A stretch of 53,100 bases of DNA, taken from M55B167 sp046482825 (lineage in GTDB: Bacteria > Verrucomicrobiota > Kiritimatiellia > RFP12 > UBA1067). Shown one piece after another: positions 34,105 through 46,497 of the stretch. Made by a program: the position numbers and the translations under genes. The DNA lies in the NCBI GenBank assembly GCA_046482825.1, contig JAWOEI010000093.1, forward strand, positions 1 to 53,100, read 5' to 3'. Each line of letters begins with the position of its first letter. The first letter of the stretch is position 1. The notes under the pieces were generated by a model. It was not told the origin of the DNA and did not search any database. It worked only from the letters and a program-made list of their open reading frames with translations.

Positions 34105-35994
34105 ATGTCTGACAAAAAACACATATCTGTTTCAAAAATCAGCGGCGGCATAGCCGGACTTATCCTGCTGCTTGTAATCATTATTGCTGTTAACATGATT
34201 ATCAGCAGTCTGCCGCTTCGTATGGATCTCACCGAGGAAAAACTTTATACCCTTTCAAAGGGTACGCAAAAGATACTTGGAAAACTTGAAGACGAGGTGA
34301 TACTGAAATTCTATTTCAGCAAAAGCTCCCGCGAAATGCCGCAGGCCCTCAAAACCTATGCTAATCAGGTTCAGGATCTTCTCAAAGAGTATGAAATTGC
34401 CGGCAAAGGCAATCTTATACTGGAGGCTTATGATACAGAACCTGATTCTGACGCAGAGGAGTGGGCACAGCGTTACGGCATAGAGCCTCAGCAGACATCC
34501 ATGCTAGGTTCACCTGTCTATTTCGGTATGGCGGCAATTTGCGACGATAACAAGGATGTTATCCCCGGATTCTCTCCGCAGACAGAATCCACACTGGAGT
34601 ACGATATCACACGGCTGATCACACGCGTTGCCTGGCCGGAAAAACCGGTAATCGGCGTAATGAGTTCACTGAGCGTCCTGGGGAGCTCTCCCAACCCCAT
34701 GATGATGCAGCAAGGTCAGAAGCCCGATGAAGGCTGGATGGCATTCCAGAATCTGCGCAAGGATTACACCGTACGTGAAATCCCCGCAGATACGGAAACA
34801 ATCGAGGACGATATAAAAACCCTGATCGTTATTCATCCTAAAAACCTTTCGGATGAAGCCCTTTTTGCCATTGATCAGTTTATTATGCGCGGTGGACGTC
34901 TGATTGCGTGTGTCGATCCGTTCAGTATTGCCGATTTTGAAAGCAACGCTCAGCAGAACCCCATGATGGGAGGCCGGGGCGGTCCCGAACAGCCGGGCCC
35001 TTCCACACTCGGAAGGCTCTTTGATACCTGGGGCATCGGGTATGACAAGTCAAAAATCGTGGCTGACCTGAGTTGCGCGACTAAACTCAACAGCGGTGAC
35101 GGACGCGTGGAAGACAATCCCGCGTTTCTCTCCCTTTCCGATGAAAACATGGCCGATGGCGATCTGCTGACAGCCCAACTCTCACAGGTGATGTTGCCCT
35201 TTGCAGGAGCCTTGCAGGACAACACCAGTTCAAAACTCACATTCACGCCTATGGTGGAATCCTCGGATGACAACTCCTGCATGATAGATCAGATGAATGC
35301 TCAGTTCGGCATGAGCGCAATGCGCGCGCAACTCAAGCCTGACGGGAAAAAACGTGTTATGGCGGCCCGTATCCAGGGTGAGTTCAAGACGGCTTTCACA
35401 GACGGCATGGTGGGATCCGCTACCAACAAGGTGGAAAATCTTCTCAGTTCCGGCACAAGCACTGTCATGGTTTTTGCCGATGCGGATTTTCTTAACGACC
35501 GTTTCTGTGTGCAGACAAGGAATTCTCTTTTCGGCCGTATTGCACAGCCTATAAACAACAACCTCACGCTTTTTGCAAATACGGTTGAACAGTTTGCAGG
35601 CAACGAAGAACTGATAGGCGTCCGTTCACGCGGAAACTTCGCCCGTCCTTTCACTAAAGTTGATAAACTTGAAGCAAAGGCCATGAAGAAGTGGCAGGCG
35701 GAGGAAGAACGCCTCGAGGCTGCGCTGCAGGAAACGCAGCAGCGTCTCTCCGAACTGCAGAAGCAGAAAACCGGGAACAAAAGCCTGATACTTTCGGAAG
35801 AGCAGCAGAAAGAGCTGGAACGTTTCCGCGAGCAGCAAGCTGATACCCGTAAACAGCTTAAGGAAGTGCGTAAAAACCTCCATAAAGACATCGAAGATCT
35901 CGGGAGAACAATCAAGGCAGTGAATATCGTCCTGATTCCTGTGCTGATAATAATTTTCGGCATTGTCCACGGAGTTCGCCGCAAAAAAAATTAA
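34105..35994 (+). CDS. GldG-like ABC transporter auxiliary protein
   Basis: A 629-residue protein with an N-terminal membrane helix (about 15-33), a large extracytoplasmic region with the ABC-type uncharacterised domain (DLTEEKLYTLSKGTQKIL, then the LIVIHPKNLSDEALFAIDQFIMRGG fold), a charged coiled coil at about 525-600, and a C-terminal membrane helix (NIVLIPVLIIIFGIVHG). AAGGAA lies before the start. It would sit on the outer face of the permease. Met-rich stretches near PMMGGRGG are a local peculiarity. Confidence 0.9.
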   Translation: MSDKKHISVSKISGGIAGLILLLVIIIAVNMIISSLPLRMDLTEEKLYTLSKGTQKILGKLEDEVILKFYFSKSSREMPQALKTYANQVQDLLKEYEIAGKGNLILEAYDTEPDSDAEEWAQRYGIEPQQTSMLGSPVYFGMAAICDDNKDVIPGFSPQTESTLEYDITRLITRVAWPEKPVIGVMSSLSVLGSSPNPMMMQQGQKPDEGWMAFQNLRKDYTVREIPADTETIEDDIKTLIVIHPKNLSDEALFAIDQFIMRGGRLIACVDPFSIADFESNAQQNPMMGGRGGPEQPGPSTLGRLFDTWGIGYDKSKIVADLSCATKLNSGDGRVEDNPAFLSLSDENMADGDLLTAQLSQVMLPFAGALQDNTSSKLTFTPMVESSDDNSCMIDQMNAQFGMSAMRAQLKPDGKKRVMAARIQGEFKTAFTDGMVGSATNKVENLLSSGTSTVMVFADADFLNDRFCVQTRNSLFGRIAQPINNNLTLFANTVEQFAGNEELIGVRSRGNFARPFTKVDKLEAKAMKKWQAEEERLEAALQETQQRLSELQKQKTGNKSLILSEEQQKELERFREQQADTRKQLKEVRKNLHKDIEDLGRTIKAVNIVLIPVLIIIFGIVHGVRRKKN

Positions 35995-36010
35995 TATGAG
36001 GATTAAAAAA

Positions 36011-37063
36011 ATGAAAAGAAATAAACTGATAGGACTTGCTGCCGCGGCTCTGGTTCTGAGTGTGGCGGCTTATATGACAAGCAGCAGCCGAAAAGTGAAA
36101 ACGCCTTCCTGTCTGGGAAAACCGGTTCTGCCGGGACTGGACCTGAGCAGGATACGTAAAATCGAACTCAAAGATAAAAATGATCAGACCCTCAAGCTGG
36201 AAAGCAGTGACAGCGGCTGGAAAATAACTTCACACTTCGATTATCCGGCCGATATACCCATCATCCGGAAACAGCTGCTGAAAATAAAAGAACTCAGAAT
36301 CGGTCAGAAAGCCGATGCTGAAAAAGTGACTGACGCAACTGTTCTTGATATGCAGGATAAAACAGGCAGATCCATCGCAACGCTGCGTCTCGGAGATGAA
36401 CATCTCGGTAAAGCCAGAGGACAGATGACTCAGTACAGCGGCGGCTCTTTCCCGGACGGACGCTATGTTGCGCCCGGAGGTGACGAAAAGGCATATCTGG
36501 TGAAAGAGCCTCTCAGCTCGTTTACACCGGATGTAAAGAACTGGACGGATACAGAGATTGTCGATATCTCATCATCAGATGTAAACGGCATAGCCCTTAT
36601 CAAAGGTGATGAGGTATGCACTCTCTCGAAAAAAGAAGGCAGTTGGACGGTCGCCGGATTAAATACAAATGAAGAATTCGACACATCTTCATCCTATTCG
36701 CTTGAATCAGCACTGAGTTCTCTCTCATTCACTGATCTTGGTGATCCGGCCATGAGTGACAGTGCAAGCGGCATTTCAACTGGAGCGTTTTACAAAGTTA
36801 CATTGAAGAACGGCGAAAGTTATACCGCATCACTCGGCAACACTACTGAAGGCAGCTCTGACCGATACATGAAAATAGCAGCTTCCTTCACCCCGCAGGG
36901 CACCAATGAAACCGTCAATACCGCAGCCCGGACGAAGATCGAGAACTTCAATGAAAAAACATCGGAATGGCTGTATGTCATTCCTTCACACAAAGCTGAA
37001 AGTATGCTGAAAACACGCTCCGACCTTGTTAAAAATAAAGAAGAGCAAGAGGAAAACAAATAA
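36011..37063 (+). CDS. DUF4340 domain protein, partner of the GldG-like protein
   Basis: A 350-residue protein with an N-terminal membrane anchor or signal (residues 5-22, LIGLAAAALVLSVAAYM), then repeated beta-rich units typical of DUF4340: LDLSRIRKIELKDK..LKLESSDSGWKIT and later VNGIALIKGDEVCTLSKKEGSWTV. The start at 36011 has GAGGA eight bases upstream. DUF4340 proteins regularly follow gldG-like genes; their role is unknown, but an extracytoplasmic part of the ABC complex is likely. It is the last gene before two hairpins that separate this cassette from the MoxR-Bat genes. Confidence 0.88.
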   Translation: MKRNKLIGLAAAALVLSVAAYMTSSSRKVKTPSCLGKPVLPGLDLSRIRKIELKDKNDQTLKLESSDSGWKITSHFDYPADIPIIRKQLLKIKELRIGQKADAEKVTDATVLDMQDKTGRSIATLRLGDEHLGKARGQMTQYSGGSFPDGRYVAPGGDEKAYLVKEPLSSFTPDVKNWTDTEIVDISSSDVNGIALIKGDEVCTLSKKEGSWTVAGLNTNEEFDTSSSYSLESALSSLSFTDLGDPAMSDSASGISTGAFYKVTLKNGESYTASLGNTTEGSSDRYMKIAASFTPQGTNETVNTAARTKIENFNEKTSEWLYVIPSHKAESMLKTRSDLVKNKEEQEENK

Positions 37064-37073
37064 TTCCGTTTAT

Positions 37074-37141
37074 CAGGCACGTCCGGTATTTCCGGCGTGT
37101 CTGACTGTTCAACAAAAAGTTAAGGCGGAGACTGCTCCGCC
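37074..37141 (+). other. Two consecutive hairpins between the ABC cassette and the MoxR-Bat genes
   Basis: Hairpin 1 (37074-37103) pairs CAGGCACG..CCGG with CCGGCGTGTCTG, a 12-pair stem with one bulged T and a TATTT loop. Hairpin 2 (37124-37141) is GGCGGAG-ACTG-CTCCGCC. Neither is followed by a T-run, so they are not classic terminators. They may protect or process the mRNA between the two gene blocks. Confidence 0.55.
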
Positions 37142-37162
37142 TGCAATAAAAAGCATTTAACT

Positions 37163-38146
37163 ATGGATATTCAACAGACTACAAATATGATTGCCAGACA
37201 GGCGGAAAGCATAAACGCCATACGTGAAGAGGTGAACAAAGTCATTGTCGGTCAGGAAAAACTTATCGACAGACTTGTTATAGCGCTGATTACAGGCGGC
37301 CACATACTTCTGGAAGGTGTGCCCGGACTGGCAAAGACAACTTCTATCAGCACTTTGGCTCAGGCTCTCGGTCTGCAGTTTCAAAGGATATCCTTCACCC
37401 CCGATCTTCTGCCCGCGGATGTGATAGGAACCATGATCTACAACCCCAAAGATGCGACCTTCACACCAAGGCAGGGGCCGGTATTCACCAATCTTCTCCT
37501 TGCAGATGAAATCAACCGCGCACCTGCCAAGGTTCAAAGTGCTCTACTGGAGGCAATGCAGGAAAAACAGGTGACTATCGGTGACAGCACATATACCCTG
37601 CCTGAACCTTTTCTGGTGATGGCTACACAAAATCCCATTGAACAGGAGGGCACATATCCTCTGCCTGAGGCACAGGTCGACCGCTTTATGCTGAAATGCG
37701 TTATCACTCATCCGTCACGCGAAGACGAACGCCGCATCATGAACCGCTTCACTGGAGGACAGCGTTCCGAAGTCAGATCAGTTCTGAATGCTGATGCAGT
37801 CCACTCTCTGCGCGAAACTCTCAGTCAGGTTTACTGCGATGAAAAAGTCGGTGATTATATTCTGGATATCGTATTCGCAACCCGCGAACCGACCGGAACG
37901 CATCTGAAGAAACTTGCCGGACAGATACAGATGGGAGGTTCTCCGCGCGCAACACTCTGTCTGAACATCGCCGCACGTGCCAACGCCATGATTAACGGAC
38001 GTGCCTATGCAACACCGCAGGATGTGAAAGAAATTGCGCATGATGTATTGCGTCACCGTATTATGCTGACCTATGAAGCTGAAGCGGAGGAGATCACGTC
38101 TGACGACATAATCACAACCATACTTAACGAAATTCCCGTACCGTAA
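37163..38146 (+). CDS. MoxR-family AAA+ ATPase
   Basis: A 327-residue AAA+ chaperone-like ATPase. Walker A GVPGLAKT is at about 52-59, Walker B LLADEINRAP near 113, and the sensor segment MATQNPIEQEGTYPLPEAQ follows. MoxR proteins work with DUF58 and VWA proteins in the same operon, where they are thought to assemble or activate complexes or insert metals. It is the first gene of a long Bat locus. No strong ribosome site precedes its ATG. Confidence 0.95.
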   Translation: MDIQQTTNMIARQAESINAIREEVNKVIVGQEKLIDRLVIALITGGHILLEGVPGLAKTTSISTLAQALGLQFQRISFTPDLLPADVIGTMIYNPKDATFTPRQGPVFTNLLLADEINRAPAKVQSALLEAMQEKQVTIGDSTYTLPEPFLVMATQNPIEQEGTYPLPEAQVDRFMLKCVITHPSREDERRIMNRFTGGQRSEVRSVLNADAVHSLRETLSQVYCDEKVGDYILDIVFATREPTGTHLKKLAGQIQMGGSPRATLCLNIAARANAMINGRAYATPQDVKEIAHDVLRHRIMLTYEAEAEEITSDDIITTILNEIPVP

Positions 38147-38147
38147 G

Positions 38148-38166
38148 GACAGGAAGCAATCCTGTC
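38148..38166 (+). other. Hairpin between moxR and the DUF58 gene
   Basis: GACAGGA-AGCAA-TCCTGTC has perfect 7-base arms right after the moxR stop. No T-run follows. It may tune expression of the next gene. Confidence 0.45.
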
Positions 38167-38204
38167 AGTGCCACCACAACATCTATACCCTACTGAAACA
38201 CGCG

Positions 38205-39083
38205 ATGATAAATACAACAGAACTGATGAAGCAGGTCGGAAGGATTAAAATTCTTACCGCTCACCTGATAGACGACCGTCTGGCCGGCGACTACCACTCT
38301 GTTTTCAAAGGACAGGGTGTGGAGTTTGACGAGGTGCGTCCGTATATCCCCGGTGATGATATACGCTCCATAGACTGGAACGTAACAGCTCGTACAGGGC
38401 ACCCGCATGTAAAACGGTTTTCTGAAGAAAGAGAGCTGACAGTCATGTTCCTGGTCGATGTTTCGGGTTCTCAGATATTCGGTTCCGGCACCCGGTCGAA
38501 ATCGGAACTGGCCGCAGAGATCACCTCACTGCTGGCCATGACGGCCATCCGAAATCAGGACAAGATAGGGCTTATACTTTTCAGCGACCGCATTCTTAAA
38601 TCAATACCTCCGCGTAAAGGCAGAACAGCGGTAATGCGGCTGGTGCGGGAGGTACTGGCGGCCGATGAAACCCGGGAAGGAACTGACATCACCGCAGCCC
38701 TGCGTTTTCTCAACAATATCCAGAAACGTAAAGCCGTTGTTTTTCTGGTTTCGGATTTTCAGGACTCAGGTTATGAGAAAGAGTTCAGAGTTACCGCGCG
38801 CAAACATGATGTAATCGCATGTCCGATTACAGACCCGTGTGAATTGAAGATCCCTGATGTCGGACTGGTGGAAATGCAGGATCCTGAAACAGGTGAACTC
38901 CTGCTTGTGGATACGTCTTCCTCAAGTGTGAGGCGCAATTTCGCCCTGCACGCGGAAAAGGAAAAGGAGAACCTGTCGCTTTTTTTTAAACGCAACGGAA
39001 TTGACACTATCCATCTTTTCACAGACAGACCTTACATAGATGATGTACGCGCCCTCTTTCACCGGAGGGCAAAGAGACGGTAG
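38205..39083 (+). CDS. DUF58 protein of the MoxR-Bat locus
   Basis: A 292-residue soluble protein with the DUF58 signature (DYHSVFKGQGVEFDEVRPYIPGDD, then DWNVTARTGHPHVKRF) and a VWA-like core with a MIDAS-type DVSGSQ at about 83-88. Its family is found with MoxR ATPases and may be a target or adaptor. The start at 38205 lacks a good ribosome site. It ends eight bases before the next start. Confidence 0.93.
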   Translation: MINTTELMKQVGRIKILTAHLIDDRLAGDYHSVFKGQGVEFDEVRPYIPGDDIRSIDWNVTARTGHPHVKRFSEERELTVMFLVDVSGSQIFGSGTRSKSELAAEITSLLAMTAIRNQDKIGLILFSDRILKSIPPRKGRTAVMRLVREVLAADETREGTDITAALRFLNNIQKRKAVVFLVSDFQDSGYEKEFRVTARKHDVIACPITDPCELKIPDVGLVEMQDPETGELLLVDTSSSSVRRNFALHAEKEKENLSLFFKRNGIDTIHLFTDRPYIDDVRALFHRRAKRR

Positions 39084-39090
39084 TTGTTTC

Positions 39091-40056
39091 ATGAGAAAAT
39101 TCTACATACTTATAACTCTTATTCTGACGTTAAACCTGCAAGCCCAGTTTAGCGCTGAACTCCACAAGGGGGATGTCGCAGTCCGGCTGAGTGCTGAACC
39201 GCAGACCATAGATCCCGCGCGCGATCTGATGCTGACAATCAAAGTGGCATGCCCGACAACCATGCACGTGGATCTTCCCGATCTGCAGGATCGTTTCCAG
39301 GGTTTTTCAATGGCTGAGGACTTTACTTCCGAACCGATAAACAGCGCCGGCAAAACTTTAATCACACAGCAATGGAAACTTACTCCTGAACCTGCTGCCG
39401 AACGCTACCGGCTTGCGCCCTTTGCCGTTACCGTCACTGATAAATCAGCAGATAAACCCCATAAATTTTCATTTGCCACCAAAGCTGTTGTTTTCCCGAA
39501 GCAGGAGCAACGCCCGCCTGTGACAGGTGAACCGGAAGTAACCCCCGAACCCGAGTGGATTGCCCCCCCAGCCAGGACAGTCACATTATGGATATTTGCC
39601 GCTATCGCCGGGTTATTTGCGCTTGCCGCTATTATATACGGATTAACCAGAATTTCCGTAAAAGTTAAAGAATTAAGGATGTCACCGCTTGAACGCGCCC
39701 TGGCGGAACTTGACAGACTCCTTGAACGCAACCTTCCGGATAAAGGACTGTTCAAAGATTTTTATGTTGAATTGACAATGGTTGTCAGGCGCTATATAGA
39801 AAGAGCCCATAAAGTGAGAGCGCCTGAACAGACAACTGAGGAATTTCTGGCGGCCGCCGGAAAGCATCCGGATTTTACACCGGAAGTTCTTGATCGTCTG
39901 AAAACTTTTCTGGAATCAGCTGACCTTGTAAAATTTGCCGGACAGGAAACAGATGCAGGAATGGCACGGGAAGCCACAGAAAACGCCCGCAGATATATAA
40001 ATTCCGATGCTGAAGCACTCTCATCTCAGGCGGCTGACCGGGATAGAGAAAGTTAA
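39091..40056 (+). CDS. Secreted-membrane protein of the Bat locus, DUF4381/BatD-like
   Basis: From the ATG at 39091 the 321-residue protein has a signal peptide (1-19, ending LQAQ), an extracytoplasmic beta domain (about 25-135), a proline-rich linker, one membrane helix (163-187) and a cytoplasmic helical tail with SPLERALAELDRLLERN..FYVELTMVVRRYIE, typical of DUF4381-type proteins. It occupies the place where Bat loci usually have a DUF4381 gene, but its ectodomain makes it look like a third BatD relative. The function is not known. Confidence 0.8.
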   Translation: MRKFYILITLILTLNLQAQFSAELHKGDVAVRLSAEPQTIDPARDLMLTIKVACPTTMHVDLPDLQDRFQGFSMAEDFTSEPINSAGKTLITQQWKLTPEPAAERYRLAPFAVTVTDKSADKPHKFSFATKAVVFPKQEQRPPVTGEPEVTPEPEWIAPPARTVTLWIFAAIAGLFALAAIIYGLTRISVKVKELRMSPLERALAELDRLLERNLPDKGLFKDFYVELTMVVRRYIERAHKVRAPEQTTEEFLAAAGKHPDFTPEVLDRLKTFLESADLVKFAGQETDAGMAREATENARRYINSDAEALSSQAADRDRES

Positions 40057-40141
40057 TCAGAAACACGCAGGAAAGTTATACCCGACATACGCACAAACTG
40101 GAAATCTTCAACTTTAAAACTGAAAACATTATTTTAAACTC

Positions 40142-41179
40142 ATGCCTACTTTAGTAACACCACTTGCCCTTCTGCTGTTGATCCCCTGGCTGATTGCAGT
40201 CTGGCGGCTTTATCGTACCGGACGCAGAGCAGGCATCCTTTTTGCACCTGCCTCCCGTCTGCCAACCAGAACCGCCGGCTGGCGCGTAACCGCAGCCTTC
40301 GGCCTGCCCGCGGTTTTCCTGCTGGGCACGCTGCTGCTGATAATCGCGGCGGCCAGACCGCGCACAACCCTATCCAGAAGTACACGGTCTGTAGATGCTC
40401 TTGCGATTGAAATGGTTGTCGATGTGTCCGGTTCCATGGAAGCGCTTGATCTTTCCCCGAACAATGATTTTTCAAAAACACGACTTGACGTGGTTAAAGA
40501 GATGTTTGCTAAATTCATTGATGTCCGCCCCGACGATTTAATCGGTCTCGTTACTTTCGGGGGTTATGCATCAACCCGCGCTCCTCTCACAGCCGATCAC
40601 CGCGCACTGAAACATGTGCTGCAGGGCGTGGAAATACCCAGACCCATGATGGACAACGCAGGCAATGTGACAGACAGAGAGGAAACTCTGACTGCCGTCG
40701 GCGACGGTCTTTCAACCGGCGTTGCCCGACTCGTCGATGCTGAACCTCAGACACGTATTATCATTCTGCTATCTGACGGGGAATCCAACACAGGCATTAT
40801 TACACCAGAGCAGGCCGCCGAAGCAGCTGCAAAAATGAATATACGTGTTTATTCAATCGGCGTGGGCTCCAACAATCGCACTCCTTTCAAAACCCGCGAC
40901 ATGTTCGGACGTGAAAGAATTTCCTATGCAAATGCCACTTACGACGAAACACAGCTCAAAAACATAGCGGCAGCAACAGGCGGACGTTTCTTCAGTGTCC
41001 GCGACAATGAAGGCTTGCAGACCGCGTTAAAAGAAATCAACGAACTGGAAACAACTGAAATCGAGCGCCATGTTTACGAACGTTATGACGAGCATTTTGT
41101 GCCGTTCCTGCTGCTTGGCGCCATGCTTACCACACTCGCTCTGACTATGAATATGCATCTGACACGCAGAATGCTTTAA
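40142..41179 (+). CDS. batA: BatA-like VWA membrane protein
   Basis: A 345-residue protein with two N-terminal membrane helices (about 4-21 and 52-70), a cytoplasmic or periplasmic VWA domain with a complete MIDAS (DVSGS at 94-98, T at TFGG, D in LLSDGESNTG), and a C-terminal helix (about 318-336). BatA proteins were named from Bacteroides aerotolerance, though that role is disputed; they may form envelope complexes assembled by MoxR. It is followed 53 bases later by a second VWA gene. Confidence 0.92.
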   Translation: MPTLVTPLALLLLIPWLIAVWRLYRTGRRAGILFAPASRLPTRTAGWRVTAAFGLPAVFLLGTLLLIIAAARPRTTLSRSTRSVDALAIEMVVDVSGSMEALDLSPNNDFSKTRLDVVKEMFAKFIDVRPDDLIGLVTFGGYASTRAPLTADHRALKHVLQGVEIPRPMMDNAGNVTDREETLTAVGDGLSTGVARLVDAEPQTRIIILLSDGESNTGIITPEQAAEAAAKMNIRVYSIGVGSNNRTPFKTRDMFGRERISYANATYDETQLKNIAAATGGRFFSVRDNEGLQTALKEINELETTEIERHVYERYDEHFVPFLLLGAMLTTLALTMNMHLTRRML

Positions 41180-41232
41180 CCGGTTGGATCTGCATTCGCG
41201 TTATTTGCAGTTAAAAAAAGGATCAATAATCA

Positions 41233-43806
<2,574 letters not shown>

Positions 43807-43861
43807 CAGGATAAACTGGATTTCTTCAGCCTTAATTACAGTCACTGCCGGACCGAAACAA

Positions 43862-45769
43862 ATGTTACGAAAACTCATATATATTCTGATTGCAAGCGCA
43901 TTTTTACCAATGCCGGTTTCAGCTGAAGTCTCGCTTGATCTCAAATGTTCGCGTGCAAAAATATTTCTCGGGGAGAGTTTCAACATAACGCTTTCCGTCA
44001 ATGGAGCAGATAAAGACATTCAGAAACCTGATTTTTCAACAAGTGACCCGGCTGAAATAACTTTTCTGGGATCCCATAGTAACAGCCGCTCTTCCATACA
44101 GATTGTCAACGGGAAGTTTTCCAGACAGGTTTTCCGGGGGCGTGTTTTATCATATGCGCTCAAACCGGAAAAAGCCGGTGTATTCCGAACCGGTTCAATC
44201 AAAATAAACGTCAATAACAAAACTGTCTCTCATCCCGGAACATCAGTACTCGTCAAAAAAATTGAAAAGCAGAACAACGTTATTGTTTCTGTTGATGCAT
44301 CATCCAAATCAGTACTTGTCGAAGAACCTTTCGATATAAAGCTTTCCATTGCTGTCAGGGAGCTTCCGGATCCCTACTGCCAGCATAATGAACCTGTCCA
44401 CCCCGGCCATCTGCCTCATATAACCGCCGGATTTCTGGAAATAAAAGACGAAAAAGACACACTGATACGTCCTGACCTGAATGAAATATTAAGTGATCTT
44501 ATTGATCAGAGCGGACGTCAGCCCGCTTTCCGGATTAATGATTATAAAAGCCGAGGCATGAGTTTCGGATCCTTTTTTAATTCAGATCCCTTCCAGTCAC
44601 GCCCTCTGCGCTTCCGACTGAAACAGGAAAAGAAAAAAATCAACAATATCCCGTACCGGGTTTACTCCCTTACGCTTCCTTATACAGCCACAGGCGAAGG
44701 TGAACACGTCTTCGGACCGGTTACCTTCAAAGGAAAAATAATCAGTAATGTAAAAGAAAACCGTCAGGCCGAGTTGAAAGACATCTATACGGTCGGTCCG
44801 GCAGTGACTGTGCGTGTAATACCGCCACCGGATGAAGGACGTCCCGAGGAATTTATCGGCTCAGTAGGTAAAAATATCACTGTTCACGCCCGTCTTGACA
44901 CATCCGTCTGCAAAGTCGGAGATCCGCTTACACTTACTCTGGAAATCGCAGGCGATATAAGCATCTCCAATATGCGTACACCTATTTTAAATCTTCAGGA
45001 GAATCTGACGAAGGATTTCAGAATTTATGATGAGAATGTCAAAACTGAAACATTGGAAAACGGCAAACGCTTTATTTATCGGGTACGCCCTACAAAATCC
45101 GGCACCCTCGAGTTTCCCCCTGTCAAAATATCCTACTATGACACGGATGAAAACCGATATAAAACCATTACAACAAGTCCCCTGCCCATTCAGGCGGAGT
45201 CCACGACGCAGGTGTCGGCTGGAAGCGATAATTATGCTGACAGCGACGTAATAGAAATAAAAAAGGCGCTTCCCCTGCCCTGCGGTATAACACTTACGGA
45301 TTACGGTCTGTCCAGAGCATCATTGCTTCCCGCAAAATGGACACTTATGATTCTGGTTTTTCTCCCCCCCCTGCTTTTTATCACTACACTGCTGTACCCC
45401 GGATTGATCAGAGTCAGAAGGAAGATAACGACTCACAGTAAACGCACAGGAGCCCTCTCACGGGCGGTAAAAAGAATCCGCCGTGCTTCAACCGCCGAAG
45501 AAATTTCCAAAGCAATACGCGCATGGTTCACAGACCGTCTGAATGCCCCCGGACATTCCCTGACATCCCGCGAAAGTGAAGAGCTTCTCAGGACACAAGG
45601 TGTATCTGAAAAAATCCGCTCAGGCATAAGTTCACTTATAACCGAGCTGGATGAAGCCATGTATCATCCTGAAGCCGAAATTGAACTTCCGAAGCGGCGC
45701 TGTGCGGATCTGCTCAGAAAAGCGGAAAACGATCTTACTGCGAAGTCAACTGACAGGAAGGATATCTGA
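43862..45769 (+). CDS. batD: BatD-like protein
   Basis: A 635-residue protein with a signal peptide (1-20), several Ig-like beta domains in the exported part, including repeats of the type VLVEEPFDIKLSIAV and VCKVGDPLTLTLEIAG, one membrane helix at about 495-520 (WTLMILVFLPPLLFITTLLY) and a cytoplasmic helical tail of about 110 residues. BatD proteins are thought to form the extracytoplasmic part of a Bat complex. It ends one base before the next gene. No clear ribosome site precedes its ATG. Confidence 0.9.
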   Translation: MLRKLIYILIASAFLPMPVSAEVSLDLKCSRAKIFLGESFNITLSVNGADKDIQKPDFSTSDPAEITFLGSHSNSRSSIQIVNGKFSRQVFRGRVLSYALKPEKAGVFRTGSIKINVNNKTVSHPGTSVLVKKIEKQNNVIVSVDASSKSVLVEEPFDIKLSIAVRELPDPYCQHNEPVHPGHLPHITAGFLEIKDEKDTLIRPDLNEILSDLIDQSGRQPAFRINDYKSRGMSFGSFFNSDPFQSRPLRFRLKQEKKKINNIPYRVYSLTLPYTATGEGEHVFGPVTFKGKIISNVKENRQAELKDIYTVGPAVTVRVIPPPDEGRPEEFIGSVGKNITVHARLDTSVCKVGDPLTLTLEIAGDISISNMRTPILNLQENLTKDFRIYDENVKTETLENGKRFIYRVRPTKSGTLEFPPVKISYYDTDENRYKTITTSPLPIQAESTTQVSAGSDNYADSDVIEIKKALPLPCGITLTDYGLSRASLLPAKWTLMILVFLPPLLFITTLLYPGLIRVRRKITTHSKRTGALSRAVKRIRRASTAEEISKAIRAWFTDRLNAPGHSLTSRESEELLRTQGVSEKIRSGISSLITELDEAMYHPEAEIELPKRRCADLLRKAENDLTAKSTDRKDI

Positions 45770-45770
45770 A

Positions 45771-46496
45771 ATGTCTGCAACATACCTGCACACTCACAGT
45801 TTGCATGGATTGTCTTATGCATTCCGCATTTTACATACTTTGTTTCGTATTCTGCCTGCCGCTATCTTTATCTGCATTGCGGCATATACCGCTTCTGCGG
45901 AAAACACTGTTGAACGCTTTATCTGGAATCAGGCCAATACCCGGATGATGCATGCAGCATCTCCTAAAGATTATCTGCAAGCTGCGCAGGGCTATCGGCG
46001 GCTCCTCCGCAAAGACATCTGTAATCCAGCGCTGCTCAATAACCTGGGATGCGCTCTCACAATGGGCGGCGATTATGAAAATGCCCTGAAAGCTTTTCGT
46101 CACGCGGAACAGTACTCAGGCACCACACCTGAAACCGCACAGGGAATATCAGCCGCTGTCTGCCGGCGGGACAAGCTCCCCGTTACACAGCTCCCCTGGC
46201 ATCGCACCGCCTTCTTCTGGCACTACAGGCTTTCCACCCGTATGAGAATTATGACAGCCCTTGCTGGCTGGGCTGTTATGTGGCTTGGATTTCTCTTTTA
46301 TCTTCTCCGGAAAAAAAATAAAAAAAGAGAGCTCAACATTTTTCTGAACTTCTCTGAAACTTTAATTGCAACCGGAGCTTTGATGTTTCTGCTTTCAGGC
46401 ACATCTTCCTGCTTTTCCCTTTTTCAGGAAAAACAGGATATGTCCTACTGGCAGAACGCTGAGTTTTCTGCCCCGGAAATCGAGGAGGCCCTGTAA
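45771..46496 (+). CDS. BatE-like TPR membrane protein
   Basis: From the ATG at 45771 the 241-residue protein has a signal or anchor (about 25-44), one or two TPR-like repeats (LLNNLGCALTMGGDYENALKA) and two C-terminal membrane helices (about 160-178 and 200-217). This matches the TPR part of BatE, but the SH3 domain that often closes BatE is missing; it is found instead on the next protein. It lies one base after batD and one base before the next gene. Confidence 0.75.
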   Translation: MSATYLHTHSLHGLSYAFRILHTLFRILPAAIFICIAAYTASAENTVERFIWNQANTRMMHAASPKDYLQAAQGYRRLLRKDICNPALLNNLGCALTMGGDYENALKAFRHAEQYSGTTPETAQGISAAVCRRDKLPVTQLPWHRTAFFWHYRLSTRMRIMTALAGWAVMWLGFLFYLLRKKNKKRELNIFLNFSETLIATGALMFLLSGTSSCFSLFQEKQDMSYWQNAEFSAPEIEEAL

Positions 46497-46497
46497 A

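Noticed and set aside
32608..37063. Gliding motility operon
   Set aside because: GldA/F/G-like cassettes with DUF4340 occur in many non-gliding bacteria, and no other gliding or type IX secretion gene is present.
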